This document shows positions 46,779 through 60,299 of a stretch of DNA of 64,000 nucleotides, piece after piece (within the stretch, counting starts at the first letter, position 1; the number at the start of each line of letters is the position of its first letter). The stretch is from Trochalopteron elliotii (taxonomy: Eukaryota; Chordata; Aves; Passeriformes; Leiothrichidae): NCBI GenBank assembly GCA_024734555.1, contig JANPWX010000107.1, positions 1,465,715 to 1,529,714 of the forward strand. Direction: 5' to 3'. The notes beneath the pieces were generated by a model. It ran no database searches, had not been told where the DNA came from, and saw only the letters and a program-made list of their open reading frames with translations. The translations under genes were made by a program, and so were the position numbers.

Positions 46779-49700
46779 CACATGCAGCAAGAACCCAATT
46801 CAGCAAACAGGTTCAGACAAAGTCCACAAAGCAAACTCCCCAACACCTTTAAAAACACAAGCTCCTCCACATTGGCACAAGCAGGATGGGCACAAAAGAA
46901 ATGACAGGCCAGAGAAAAGAACTTGTGGTTTTCAGTTCTGGGACAGAATGTGCTGCTAGTTTCCAGTCTTACCAATACTACAGATTTAACAAATAGTCTT
47001 TTACAAGAAGGAAAAAAAAAAAAGAAAAAAGCTAAGGTGAGATACAGAGTAGAAAAGCCTTTACCAGACCAATTCTCTTGATATAACTGAGTAGTATAAA
47101 TCAGAGACAGCACCTAGTTCAGCAGAGCTGGTTTTCTGTACTGAACCACAAACCAGTTACTAACAGATTTTATGCAGAGCTGGAACAGGTTTCTCAGTCC
47201 CACTCTGCCTCCTCACCAAGTCAACTGCAGATATATTGGTCTCAAAGGCCACTATACTTGAAATTTCCATCAACTTTTCTGAAAATATAAAAATCTCAGT
47301 AACCAGGATCATCTTTTAAGAAACTATGAGCAAAACCAGGGATTCACCAACGGAAGTAACAGACATTGGTTGGGCAGGTGACTGATTTTTTTACTTAATC
47401 CCAAACCTGTACTATGAGGAAAGATGAAACACAGACCACTCTCTGTTGCAATTAATCCCAAAGGTTAATTTTGTTGCGGGCATATTGTAAACAAAGGGGA
47501 TATTTATTTCAGAGCCCAAGCCACAACAGAGGGAAGGCAAAGGGAAGGCACTTTGCACTGTGGATTAAGAGAAGGTTGCAAGGCTGGTGAAGCCAGTGCT
47601 GACAGATTCCCTTATTAAAAAGTGTAGCTTTGTGGAAGGGCTGCCATTGAGGGCTCTGCTGCAGCCCAACTTCAGAAAAGCAGACACAATTGGCAGACTG
47701 TGCTGTGGCAGGGACAGTGGGGCTAAAGGGGCACTTCTAATTTGTCAAAGTTGTATCTGATTCCACAGAACAAAGTTGGCAAAGAGAGATGAGCAGAATC
47801 CACAAATGATTGTTCATTCACCAAGCCCTGATGGAAAGATAGGCCAGCACACAGCTTGGGCTTTGTAGAGTAACCTGAGCTCCTCCAATCAACTTTGGAT
47901 AATTCTGCCTTGTGGGCATAACAGTTTTCCTTGTTTCTTCTTTAATAGGATTATTCCTTACAATATTAAAAAGATAACATCAGTGTCTTTCAGTGTCCCC
48001 ATAAACTGTTTCTAGGTATATGAATGGATGCTTCAGGTGGTTTTGTTACTATTTCTGTTATGGACTTATGAAAAGTGAAGATCTAAGGGAAGAGCATCTG
48101 TTCTGTGAATAAATTAAAATCTCAAACTTCCTTTTAAAAGGGAGATACTCAAAACTGTGACATATTTAGAGCAAAAAATAAGAAACTTACTATGCTGAGC
48201 ATGACTATGAACCAGGCTCTGAATTCACCCTATTGATGGGAAAATCTTGTCAAAACCAGGCAAACAACAATCCAGTATTTACAGTTGGAGAAGGCTTTTC
48301 ATTTACAGCAATGCATGTTGGATCAGGCCCTCAAGTACCCAGTTCTTAGGCAAGAAAATAATTAATGCATATTAGAAAAAAATACTTCTCCATATTAAAA
48401 GAGAAGCCAGAATATATCCTAACTTAATGATATTTTCAGGAGACAAGAAGAAAGCAAATACCTTCTCCATTCCTTTCCTCTCCAAGGAAAAACGGAATTT
48501 ATTGTTTAAAAAAAAAGTATCAGTTTATCACATTATATTATCATCTAGAAATGAGCTCATTTCTGTGCTCATACATTATTTGAAATGCAGCAGCCCTCAC
48601 TGAGATTGTATGAAGGTAAGACTGAAAAGAACATGGGTATTCTTAATGCAGCAAATTAGGCAACCAAAATCAGCACCCACTTTGAACTAAAACCTGAATG
48701 AAACCAAATCAAAACTGAATGGTTTGCAGCTACACAACACTTCCATAAAAATATGTGCTGGAGAAATAAAGAACTTGCCTTAAAAGCTTCTCCCAGGAGT
48801 ATTTTCATTTTCCCTACTTGGACAGGCTGATGCACTGCTCTTTGCTTCATTTCAAATCAAGCCACAGCAAGATGAACATTTAACATTGAATTTGTCCACA
48901 CCTGGATCTCATACACGGTGCTGTAACACAAATCTGGTCACTGACAATTACTGCTTACTGCAAGGCAGAACAAGTTTTGCCTGGAAATATGTTCCAGATC
49001 CCCAGTGCTATTTATGGGTTTTCAGCAGCCTCAGCAGATCCTGTAGTCTCCCTACATCAAACAGATCATAGACTGGATTCCTGGGATGTTATCCTCATAA
49101 GGCTCACATAAAAACATTTGCTTGATGCTACAATTTTGCTCAAAGGTGGTGCCCACGTTTTTAAGTGTGGCTGGTAAATTCAGGTGCATCTCAGAATTTC
49201 ATTACGTATCACATAACCAATCTCATTTAAGGACCACCAGTTAAACAACCTACAGGCTGAAATAGCCAAAATTATCACAAATTTAGTTTTGAGAGAGAGA
49301 CAGACAGAGACACATCTATCTAAAATACATATCTTTAACATTTTAAAATTTTTTTTAATAATCTGCCTTGCCAGTAAGAGATGATTAAAGTAAGACGTCA
49401 TTCCACCTCTAAATCAGACATCCTAAAAACCACTCAGCAATAATCTTTTTATTAATCAGACCTCTAATAAAGGTTCCTCCTTCAGCCAGTCTTTTCACAT
49501 GCCCACAAAATCCTGATGTCTGAGAGGCAAGGACAGCCCTGTTCTTTCCTATGCCAAGAGTGAATATATGTGTGGTGGTGCTGACTTGCTTTTTCTCCCC
49601 TCAAGTACTAGAGTAAATGAGAATGTACATCTGCTTGTATTTTGTTTACATTTAATAAATACATGAATTTTCAAGCCAGGCAGGACCATTTATCTCCTAG

Positions 49701-52040
49701 ATAATCATTTGACCTTCTCTCTAATCTAGAGCAAAGAATCTGCTTCAGGGATTTCTACAACTCAGAAAGTCTCCATTTAAATATTCTATCACATCTCCAG
49801 GGAAATACTTCCACTGATGATTTATGTTTATTGCTAAACATGTGCATCTCTTCTTTAGCCTAAATTTGTCTATTTTACACATCCAATTAGTGGACCTTGC
49901 AATGCTGCTTTCTCCTAAGTCAATGACTTTTGTTTTGGAAAACAACACCAAAAAGTCTGAGAAGTTTTCTCAAGAGTAAGTGTGTGCAAACTCCTAAATT
50001 CTCCTTGATGTAGTTTAGACTTTGCATTCTGCCTGACACATTACTAACCAATGAACAAGCTGCTGAATTGCTTTTCTGAGGAATGAATCAAAACATTTAT
50101 GTTGCTTGATGAAAGGACACATGGTGGAAAAAAAAAAAAGAGGCAGAACCCAAAAAAGACCCAGCAAAGTGTCACAGTACATCAAAAAATGTCTTTAACA
50201 TCCCACCAAAAACCACGACAGCACCTTTCACAGGCTTGATTAAAAAAAAAATTCTCTTAATTGCAAATATAACATAACCTTGTGCTTCACTCTTTGACAC
50301 ATGACTGTTTGTGCTCTTTGGACTGTCCACACGAGGTGGCATCCTGAAAACACAGTGCAGAATTGTTTGTTACAATTCAGCACAATTCTGATTTAGCTGG
50401 AGGCACGTGCAGGCTCACTCCAGCTGATCACCTACAGTCCTGAGCACACTTCAGGTACACCAAGAAGTGATTTGGGCACAAAGGATCAACTGCCAGTCTT
50501 TTCAACAAAGCAAAAAGAATAGCAAAGCACTGAAGATTGTGCCCTCCAACTGCAGCCTGGATATAAAAAAATCCCAATTTTGCTGCTGTACCTGTGCACT
50601 TGGGAACTGCTGGTGAATTGAGTTTCTCTCATAGGGGACTGCCAATATCTTTCCACCATTTACAGAGGCAGATCCATTGGGTTACACGTGAAAATCCTTC
50701 TGGCAGAGCCACATTTTGCAGATTTCCCATGAAAAGAAGAAACATTTTTAGGTAGTGTTTCACTCTGGCCAGTTTTCAGGAAAGTTTTTGCAGGCTGCTC
50801 AGAGTTTAGCAGCAAGCAGAACAGACTATGGAGCATCCCCTTTAATAAAAGGGGGAAATGAGAGGTTAGGAAGTTGAGGTCTTTACTGTGGGTTGAATTG
50901 AGTATCAAGTTGTACTTAACAGCTTGGCCACAACCTGTCCATAGATAAATAAGATATAATCTCATTTCCTCTGAAGTTCTTTCCACAGCTCCCAAAATCT
51001 TGTCAGACAGTCTTTCATGTCCTGACCTGACACTTCCAGACAAAAGCCAAGCCCTCTATGGGAAGGGCTGAATCCCACATCCCTGCCACATTTTCTGGTG
51101 CAGAAAAGCTACTAAGATTCTGGTGAAAATGCTTTCATCTTTCTAACACCTTCCATCATTAAATCCAATAACACTATAAGATCTGAGTAACACTATATGA
51201 TGGGGGTTTTTTTATCATTACTCACCTGTCCTTACCCTCATTAGGCTGAAAAATAAAGAAAATTGTCACATGCATTTTCTATTTATACACTATACTATGT
51301 TTTTGGCAAACTCATTTCCAGGTTTTCAATGTATTTTTTTTTCAGCAGCGTAACTAAATTTTATTTCAGCTTTAATTTCTAACACTGCTTGTTACTTGTT
51401 TAAAATACCAACTTTTCGTGAAACATTGTCTTCACATTTTTTTCAAAATTTCTTTTTTACATTACAGCTGTTTGAAAATCTGATTATTCTTTTAATTTTA
51501 TGTATGTAAAACAGCCTTGACAAATAACCTTGATCCTATTTTCAACGTCAGCAAATGATTCTGATCATATTCACAAGCTGTATCATACTGTTTGAGGGAT
51601 TTTGCTGTATTATAATAACATATCTGGCATGTAGGGTCATGTTGTAGGGATCTCTCACATATTTAAACTCCATGGGAGATGGGTATCAGTAGAGAAATCT
51701 TCAATCTGATCCTGGATTCAGTGCATTAGGAAAAACAGTACAGGAGTAACAGGTAAACTAAACATACATGTGGGAAAAGACAGGATGCTGTGTTAGGAGG
51801 AATTAGAATTGGCGTTTGGTTTCTTATTTTTTTTTTAGAATGCAAGTAACTTTATGATGCCTACAATTATGATCTCTACAATTATTATTCTTCACAAAAG
51901 CCAGAAAACCTAAAATACTTTCTATATTTTCATCTCAAAATAACATCTCACAAAAATTAATTTATTATTGCTGTCTGTTAAAAACTGATTACCAGTATAA
52001 AAAACACTTCACATTTTCATATACTTCAGATATTTTTAAA
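46779..52040. other. Long non-coding stretch, nothing identified
   Basis: About 5.3 kb without a recognised gene or repeat family. It contains an A-rich tract at 47009-47029 and several AT-rich blocks (51240-51480). On the minus strand, a good acceptor context (TTTTCTTTATTTTTCAG, ending near 51246) is followed after 20 bp by GTGAGTAATG, which would be an implausibly small exon. Confidence 0.5.
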
Positions 52041-52600
52041 GTATTTATCCTGGAAGTATACTTCCCCTCCTACAAACAGCAACCCTTAAATGAAGACAAA
52101 AAAATAAGCAAAGCCTCAACAGCAGTAGGAACAAGTGAGGGGTTTGTTTCCACTGCAGGGAGTGGGCTGCCTCTCCTGGCCCAAGAAATCTTTGTACCTG
52201 AGCAGGAACAGCACGGATGTCAGGATGTCTGCACCCAGGAAAAGGGAATGGGGCCAACTGCCCACATGGCTGCCAGGTCAGTGACAACATCCACCCCATG
52301 TGGAGTCACTGCAGCTCCTCACTCGTGCCTCAGCAGCAGCAGGGCCACATTTGTGTGGCACCTGGCCAGGATTTGGCAATGTGTCTCAGCAAAACAACCA
52401 CCACAGTCCTTCAGGGCAGCACTGTTTTTGCCTTGGAGGGGTCTGCTGGTTCAGGAGCCTGAGCTGCTTTCTCTTACCCAGTATGGATACACCCAGTGGG
52501 AAAATAACTCTGCAAGGTAAGGAAGATGCCTTCTACATGCTCCAAAAAATAGCAGGTACTTCCATGGGCTCCATAAAACCAATCAGGTATGATAATGAAT
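52041..52600. other. GC-richer island with overlapping frames and a micro-exon-like motif
   Basis: Base composition rises visibly compared with the surrounding DNA (many CAGCAGCAG, CCACATG and GCCTGG words). This removes stops and creates overlapping open frames in three plus-strand phases (52217-52602) and one minus-strand phase (52045-52299). None shows a conserved motif. TTTCTCTTACCCAG followed after 35 bp (52482-52516) by CTGCAAG|GTAAGGAAG has the form of a micro-exon. It is unlikely to be a protein gene; an old GC-rich repeat or a transcribed non-coding piece is possible. Confidence 0.35.
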
Positions 52601-54239
52601 GAATGATATAAAAGGGGTTGAAAATTTTACTCTGAAAGATGAATCTCTGCTCTCTCTCTTTGTACCATTACGACTCAATCTGTATTTTAGCTCCAACACA
52701 GACATCCTTTTTCTTTTAAGCACCATCCACTTTAAAAAGGGGAATGAGAGACTCTGCCACTTCTTGAAGACTCAGCAGCACTAGTCAAAAAGGTGGGTGT
52801 TAAAGAAAGACATTTATGGAAGACCCTGGGACAATTATAATTTCATGGATAGGCTGGAAAAGCTCTTTTGGGCAGAGGTAAAGAGCCCACTGAGTCCTTT
52901 TAAAGAATTTACACAAAGAACTTATCAATTATGTTGCATTGTTGTGAACTGGAGCCCATACTTCTTCTGCTGAAATCTCTTTATAAATAGAAGTTGTCCA
53001 TTAATTCATTGGGCTTTTATAATTGACTTGGGAAATACAGGCCATGAAGAGAGCTCTCAATGAGGAAGAAGTGACATATTGTACTTCTCACATGATGTGC
53101 AGTATTTTCTTGGTTTGAAGAGAACTCTGGCTTTATGAGGACTAGCCTTGCTTTTCCTTACACCAAATAAAGCAATTTCAATGGAGAAATTTCTTTTTTA
53201 TGATTCTCCACTACTTAATATGCATTAAACAGCAGCCCTCCACGGTTTCTGATGAAAGAGGAGCCAGGTGTCATCTTAATACTTCACAACCAATTTTGCT
53301 GCCATTGTAAGAGCCAAATCCTTTCACCTTTACTATCCCAAATAAGCCTCACTTCATGTATTAGACATTAGGCAGAAGAGAAGGGAATAACGTGTCCTCA
53401 GCATCGGCAGGATTACTCAGCAGAAAGAAGATTACTTGGGGGAAAAAACCCAACTGTGGAAGCATCAATTCCTACCTGACAGTGGAGTCAATGACCAAAA
53501 GAACTGTCTTTAAGAGATATTTAATCCATGTAGATGTGGATTTCATCAACTGGAAGAAATGTGAACACCACAGCATGGTGATGACTCAGTAAGCAGATGT
53601 CTTTCTACACAGTAGCTGAGAAGTGAGACCTAAAAATTCTTATTTTTCACTTCAAATAAATTGGTCCTTCAACTGCAGAAAGAAACTTGTAGCTTAAGAA
53701 CACCCATGACTGATGCTGCAGCCAGGACGAAGCAACAGGGAAGGTGTGGAGTCCACTGGGAGCTGCACAAAGGTCTGAATTCATTTTGGTGGTGCATTAG
53801 CTCTAAAACTTATGTCCATTTAAATCTCACCAGTATCAACTCTCCTGGCTCATCTAGTCCTGCGAGGAAGAAAAGGCATGAAGATTTGTACAAGCTGCCA
53901 TTGCAGGCAGATTGGCACAGCACTGAGAGAGAGTAAAACTGAGAAGAAGAAAAAAACTGAAGGAAAAAACTGCCACCTTGGCTTTCAGCGAGTGCTGGCA
54001 TGAAAATATGAAAGCCTCAATCTCAGTTAGGATATCTAAACACTTTGCTAACACAAATGTATAAATGAAAATACTATGTTGTAACCTGCAGTTTGGCTTG
54101 TTTTGGGTTTTTTAAAATATGTAACATATGAAGATGAAGAATGAGGGTTACATTTGACAAGATAAATACATAAATGAATTCACCGTTTCATCACACATCT
54201 CTACCATAATTATAAACACAGCAGCTGTGGAACATTTCC
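52601..54239. other. Non-coding sequence, nothing identified
   Basis: No gene or repeat family is recognised. Frames at 53661-54054 are short and overlap on opposite strands. Confidence 0.5.
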
Positions 54240-54440
54240 CTACTGCCTTGCAGTATTTTGCAGTAAATCAAAGTAATCTGCAGGTTCCACTGCAATCTCG
54301 ATGAATTTTTCAATTGCCTCTCTTGCATTTCAATTGAGATCATTTAGCTGAAATTATGAAACGTGCATTAGCGATTAACGCTTCCAAAATCCCACATTAC
54401 TGTCAAATCACTAATACATTACCTTTCATAATCTAATTTG
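54240..54440. promoter_or_regulatory. Candidate ultraconserved-like non-coding element
   Basis: This is complex AT-rich sequence with paired homeodomain-type and other cores: AATCAAAGTAATC, TTTTTCAATTGCC, TTTCAATTGAGATCATTTAG, GTGCATTAGCGATTAACGC, ACTGTCAAATCACTAATACA and TCATAATCTAATTTG. No repeats are present. Dense ATTA, CAATTG and TGTCA-type sites of this kind are characteristic of vertebrate enhancer cores. The call is compositional inference. Confidence 0.35.
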
Positions 54441-55936
54441 TTCACACACTAAAGTACACAGAACATGCAGAGCTTAGCAAATCGCCTTCTAAAATGTCAC
54501 AGGGTGAGGGGTTTTTTTTAATTATTCCTTAAAGGAAAAAGAAACACCCTGCAAGCCTTATTTCTGCCTCTCACACATCAGGTTCAGCACTCAACAAAGG
54601 ACACAGCCCTTGTACACACTTTGCTACTGGTGAGCCTTTACCAAGACACAAAGCTCATGCTGTGCCCATGAGCATGTCCTGTGGTAAAACATGAAAAAAA
54701 AATCTTATTGGACAGATCTGATCCACCAGCTAGAAGTGATGGATCAAAACAGCCATACATTTTTGAATTTATGTTTTGGATTTTTGGGTTTTTTTTTTAG
54801 GGAGGTGGAATAACAACCAGATGCTTCCTTTTCACTTACACACCAGCCAGCATTTCCAGTTTAAATTGCAATAATTTAAAGTGTACCAAGGGTCTGGGTT
54901 ACTACTGAGCAGCTGGGGACAAGAAGGGTTAGGGAAGCAAATAGGATTTTAAAAAGGACACCAAAAAAGCCTTACAGAGTATCTGGCAACTCTTGAGACA
55001 TTCCTACCTCTTTTCCTCCTAAGACAAACAAGTCATAAATTAGATGCATTTATTTGAAAGTGCACGTCAGCACCATACAATACAAAGAAGAGAGAAAATA
55101 GAGGTGAAATTCAGTAGTTTAGCCTCCAGCAGGAGGAGAACTTCCTCTCTGAACCCTCTAAATCAGCTGATATTCCTTCATTGAGTGGCCAAGGAATAAA
55201 AACAGGTTATAAAGCTGGCCCTGAAAAGAAGAATGGGGAGGAAGGAGTGACCTTAGATATCCTCCTCCTCCTCTCATCTTTCCAGCTGCATCATGCAGGT
55301 GTGTCCTGGGTAGCACTTGGGAAAACAGAGGAGAGACACCTGGTAGATGCATCAGATTTAGTGAGACTCAGAGAAATGAGAAAGGTGTTGAGACCCGTGT
55401 AAAGGACACGAGGAATAGACAGAAGACAGAAACATGGTCAGGTGAAGAGCACACAAGATGGAAAAGTAGACACCTCAGTGAAGAATGGAACAGGGATGAG
55501 AAGAAAAAAAAGAGGGTTTTTTTTTTACCCCACAACTAACCCTGGAGGAGGAAAGAGAAAGCAGAGGACCTGGCTATTCAGAGGCAGATTGATGTAACAA
55601 AATGTTGGCAAGAGATGATATGGAAGAAGAAATGAAGAAAAGAGCTCAGGGACCAGAGGTTACCAGGGTTTCATGGCTAACACAAAGAAAATAGCACAGA
55701 CAAAATATTTTCTCCTGCTCAACACAGGATTCAGCAGGCTGTTATGCTTCCCCAGATAAGATACAATACCTAGCTGTTCTACTGAGTGTTAAAAAAAAAA
55801 AAAAAAAATTAAAGGCACATTTGTGTAAAAGCTCTAACACCACTTGATGAAAGAGCAAACCCTCTGCTTGAAATGCTCCAAAGTTCTCATGAATCTCAGC
55901 CTCCTCAAGGTCTTTTCCCCCCATATTTCCTTACAG
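54441..55936. other. Non-coding sequence with an A18 run
   Basis: No gene is recognised. An A18 homopolymer lies at 55791-55808. The pyrimidine stretch ending TTTCCTTACAG at 55936 is the acceptor context of the next candidate. Confidence 0.5.
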
Positions 55937-56206
55937 AGCAGCCATGTAAGCAGTGAAAAGAAGAGGCTCTTTTCCTGGTCTCTGCAAGCTCAGTCGTGTC
56001 AGTCTCTAACACACGAGGACCATCCTTCAGTTCTTGCTCAGATGATGGCAGTAAAAGTTTCCTGTCATGCAGGCATGGCATTTCAGCACTCCAAGATGAG
56101 CTGGCTTTGGAAAATTGAGCGGGGTAAGGCATTATCTGGAAACATCCAACTGGCTGCCCAACAAGACCAGCATACCCCAGTGAAGAAATCTCTGTGCAGG
56201 ACTGCA
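55937..56206 (+). other. Candidate exon, 270 bp, inside a 133-codon open frame
   Basis: The acceptor GGTCTTTTCCCCCCATATTTCCTTACAG and the donor GACTGCAG|GTGAGCAG bracket 270 bp, a multiple of three, lying wholly within the open frame 55844-56245. A second donor, GGGAAG|GTGAGTTC, ends at 56233 and would give 297 bp, also a multiple of three. The translation (SSHVSSEKKRLFSWSLQ...) has no motif I recognise. The combination of splice sites and a long frame is notable, but the composition does not look strongly coding. Confidence 0.28.
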
Positions 56207-59200
56207 GGTGAGCAGTGTTTTTTCCCAGGGAAGGTGAGTTCTTGACTCACTGCACACCCCACTAGTTTCTAGATACTCTTCTCACATCTTGAATGCACCT
56301 CTTATGCAAAGCCTGAAGAGACCTAAGTGGCATTTTTGAATTAAAATGTAAAAAAAACAATGCTTGAGGCATGCTGAGGTGTGCAGTGCTTGCTGTACAC
56401 AGCACTCAGTACAAAACCTTGTGCAAGAAGTTTGTCTTCAGCATAAAACTTGGCAACCAAACAAAACCAAACAATCTCAAGAAACTTGGCTATGTTCCTG
56501 CCTCTGCCACAGGCTGTTTTGACCCTGCCTTTCCCAGCCCACATGTAAAATGAGGTTTGACACTGCTCTGTCATTGCTGGGGCAGCATTTTGACACTTCC
56601 TTGCTATGATGCAATGGGGTTTGGTTGGGGTTTTTTACTGACTAGCAAAGTTGTGTGTTCACAGGCCACCTTTCACCCCAGTGTCAATGCCTCATCCCTG
56701 TTTCCTGCTCAGACTGACACAAGGGATGTCTGAGCTCAGCTGATCTCTCAACCCCAGCACTCTGAGGTGTCCTCTCTCCCTGTGTATCATCCAGAGTTCT
56801 CCCACTGACAGGACTCATAGTTTGGCTGGTTAAAGTAGCAAACAATATAAAACAAATATATAAAACAAATAAAATTGTATAAGACAAATATAAAATGAAA
56901 CCCACAACACCCCTCATCTTTGTGCCCATTCGCCCTCATTCTGTAATTAAATACCAGGATCATAACTATAAATAACTCTAATAACCATAATAAATAACTG
57001 CATAAACATGGAGAGACAGACAGCATACACTGTGGCAAGAGACTGGCCTGGGCTGATACACACTGAGCCAAATTTCTGTGCAGGATTGGATCCTCAAGCC
57101 CTCTCTTAATGACTTCACTGAGTCTCTGGCCTCAGCAGTGCTGAGCACACACAAAACCTGCACTAAAGAAGGTGAAATATTGTGCCAAACTACATCACTG
57201 CAGGACACAGAGGTACATGACAGCAAGGGATAACACAGGGCAGCCTGGGGGAAATAAGCAACTGTCAGCACTCACATGTGAGTGTTAAAGTTATATATTT
57301 CTTAGTGTGTGTTTACACAATCTCAGATATCAGATGTTGAAGCTGGTCACATCATGCTGGCTTCACAGTCGCTGCACGGGGGGAAAAAAAGCAAAATGCT
57401 CTTTCCTGTGGACAGAAGGCAGCAGTGTAAAAACCCATGCAGCCTTTTATTAGCTGAATCATCCTGGCTGTAGCTGACCCAGGGTCTTTTGTACCTAATG
57501 TTTTCAGGGAGATAATTTTCACAGCATACCTCAGCTTCTTAGAATGCTCTCAGAGAGCAAAGTCAATCCTAGGTCACTCTTCCAGTGTAGTTTCCTTTGT
57601 ACTAAATCCTACTTTCAAGAAAATTCTTGCCATGGTTCAGTGGTATTTAACCTATCATATAATATCCAGGTTTACTGTGTTAGAAGAAGCAGAACAGTAT
57701 TAAGCTTTTCCCACAAGCCTGTGATTGCATTTGACCCAGTAACCTGTATTAGATTAACATTTATTCTACAGCTCCACAGCAAGCCTTGGACCTGGCTGAG
57801 CAGCAGTTTATAGAGGACACTAACCATTTTTACAAGTGGAGCAGGAAAAGGGAATTGAATCTGAGGGAGTAATTCCAAACAAGTATGTTGCTGCAGCGGT
57901 TAAATTGTTTATACGAGGAGTTGGGGAATTACATCTGACTGACCTCTCTTTTTATCTGCTTAAAAGACAAAGTGCAGGTCTCCATGGCAAGTGCTAACTC
58001 CTGAGGAATGCAGTATAAAAAAAAAAAAAAATGCATGGTGGCAATAGAACCTCAATCCCCATCAAGGAGAGAGAGGGGGATCTTCAAAGGAATTTAAGCA
58101 AGTTAAAATCACCCAGGATTAAAAAGGTTTTCACATTAGCCTACAAACGTGTTCCTAAGCATTCCTGCTCACAAACCAGGCACTCTCCTGCACTTGCCAA
58201 ACAAGCTGGGGGACAGGAGGAAAGAGGTGGGGGTGGTGTTGCTTTTTATTTTTGAAGGTAGTTTTGCATTAACCTTAACCTCATGTGAGTTTAGCCAGAA
58301 TAGGATTTGTTATTATCAGCATTTAGAAAAGAGGGGGACAAATCTTATGCTCCATTGACTGATTAAATCCTCTGAGGACTTTAGTTCATACAGTTGAAAC
58401 AGCTTCTAAATACTACTGAAAACAGATAAGCTTTAAAATCTGTCAGGAAACCCACTAGAGAAGGCTGCTAGGGTTAGGCATCAACAGGCAATACTTAGGT
58501 CTCCTCCATTTAAAAATTTACAGTGTCAAAAGCTAGTCAAGAGGATTATCATAATCAAATTTCATATCATGTGATGTTTCCAGCATATCTAAATTTATTC
58601 TTCATCATCATCTTGTCTGCCTGTTTTCCCACCAGTATCACACAGCTAGTAGATGTGTAAAGGGTATATTAACAAAACCCCCAAAACAAACAAAAATAAA
58701 GCATGTTACAAAAGGAATTAAATGATCTTCTAATTCTTTCCCATTTCTCCAAGTCAGAAAGACACTCAGCTTCCTGAAAAATGCAAGCATGGTCACAGAA
58801 AACAATGATGCAGCTGAGGTAACACGAACTTAATCTAGGATTTTCAAAGTTCAACATTTAGAAACGAGAAAGGGGAGAGAAGAGAAAAAAGTTCACTGCC
58901 AGTATAGTTTGGATTCATTCAGTTACTCTAAGAGCCTCTTCTGAATACAACAGGAGGAATTTATAAACTGAACTCCAATCTTCAAAACTGTTGGAGAACT
59001 GGACAAGAACTCAAAGAAAGTGGAGTTTTCTCTCTCACACCCAGAGGACAAACCTACAGAATTTGCTGCAGATTCCAATTGTGTTGCTGCTTTGCAGAGA
59101 GCAGAAATTGTGCAGAAGATGATGTTAAGATGTTCTATTGCTGAGAAACCATTCCTTCCCAGGAAGTGGATGGACATCACCTTCCATAGTATGCTTTACT

Positions 59201-60299
59201 TCCAAGTAGAGAACAAATCTTCCATTTTCCTTTGCTTCCACACATGGACCCTGCCTTTTCTTTTCTAAACTGCCTTTATTTTGATCCACAAAGGTTTCTT
59301 TTCACCTTATTTATCTCCCTCCTCATCATGCTGAATGAGGAGGGCTTGGTAGGCACCCAGTCAAATTCACCCCACCACAATGATCAAAAGTTGAAACAAA
59401 AAAAAAATTCCACTTAAAAGCAGGGGAAGGTACACAGGCTGGAATCATGCTCCAATCTTGCATCTTTTTTGTGCCTCCAACTCAGAGCCCAAGATTTCCA
59501 GGAAGGCCATAAATCCCAAATCACAAGGAATGCAAAAAGGATGTAAACTGTGACCTGTTTATGAGACAGCCACCTCTGCTTGGTGAAGCTGTTTAGACTC
59601 AGCAGCACAACCCAGTTTGACCCCATTCTGTTTTGGGTGCAATTAAAGGCTGATGAAATGCTTTCTCACACAAAGATAAAATAGGTGCAATTCTGCAGCC
59701 CTCAGTGCTAAGTGGTGATGTGACACTGGAGGGACTGTCCCTCCTCTGAGGACAGGTGGGACCTGGAGGTTAATCCTGTGGATCTGTTAGTCCTCACCCA
59801 AAAGAAATTGAGGATTTGGCCTGGGTTTTTTAAACTATTTCATTCAGAAGAGAAGAGGAAAGGTGGGGGAAGAGGGGATTGGGAAGGAAAACAATTCCTA
59901 AGTGCACCTGGGAGGTGCTTTAAAGGGAGAAATGGAATAAGCCTAGGTCTGAGATGAGAGTGGAATCTGCCCTCTGGATGCCACCTACAAACAGGCTTGA
60001 GGACATTGATGAAACTGTTCAGCTGGAGCAATTCCTGTCAATACAATGAGCACTGGGTAGAAAGAACAGTGTTTACAAATGCCCTACTTTAAAGCCTCTG
60101 TGCAAAGAAAAGAAAACAAAATATTTTTGAACAGGAGCAGACAGTAAGTGTAAACTCTGTGCAGTCCCTCTCTTTCCTTCTAAATAATCTCATCTTGCTC
60201 TTCCCATGCCAGACACTGAGCAGGACTTCCAGGAGCAGATGTGAATGGAAGGAGATGGTTATAGCTGGCTGTGTGGGTTTTGCATTTTTATGCTTTGCC
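56207..60299. other. Non-coding sequence, nothing firm identified
   Basis: It contains a degenerate AAAACAAATATA-type repeat at 56847-56897 and an A-run at 58017-58031. Short minus-strand frames at 56684-57271 have no motif. Nothing recognisable as a gene. Confidence 0.5.

Noticed and set aside
51226..51245. 20-bp minus-strand micro-exon between good splice signals
   Set aside because: Too short to be defined without extra evidence, and adjacent alternative donor-like words make it ambiguous.
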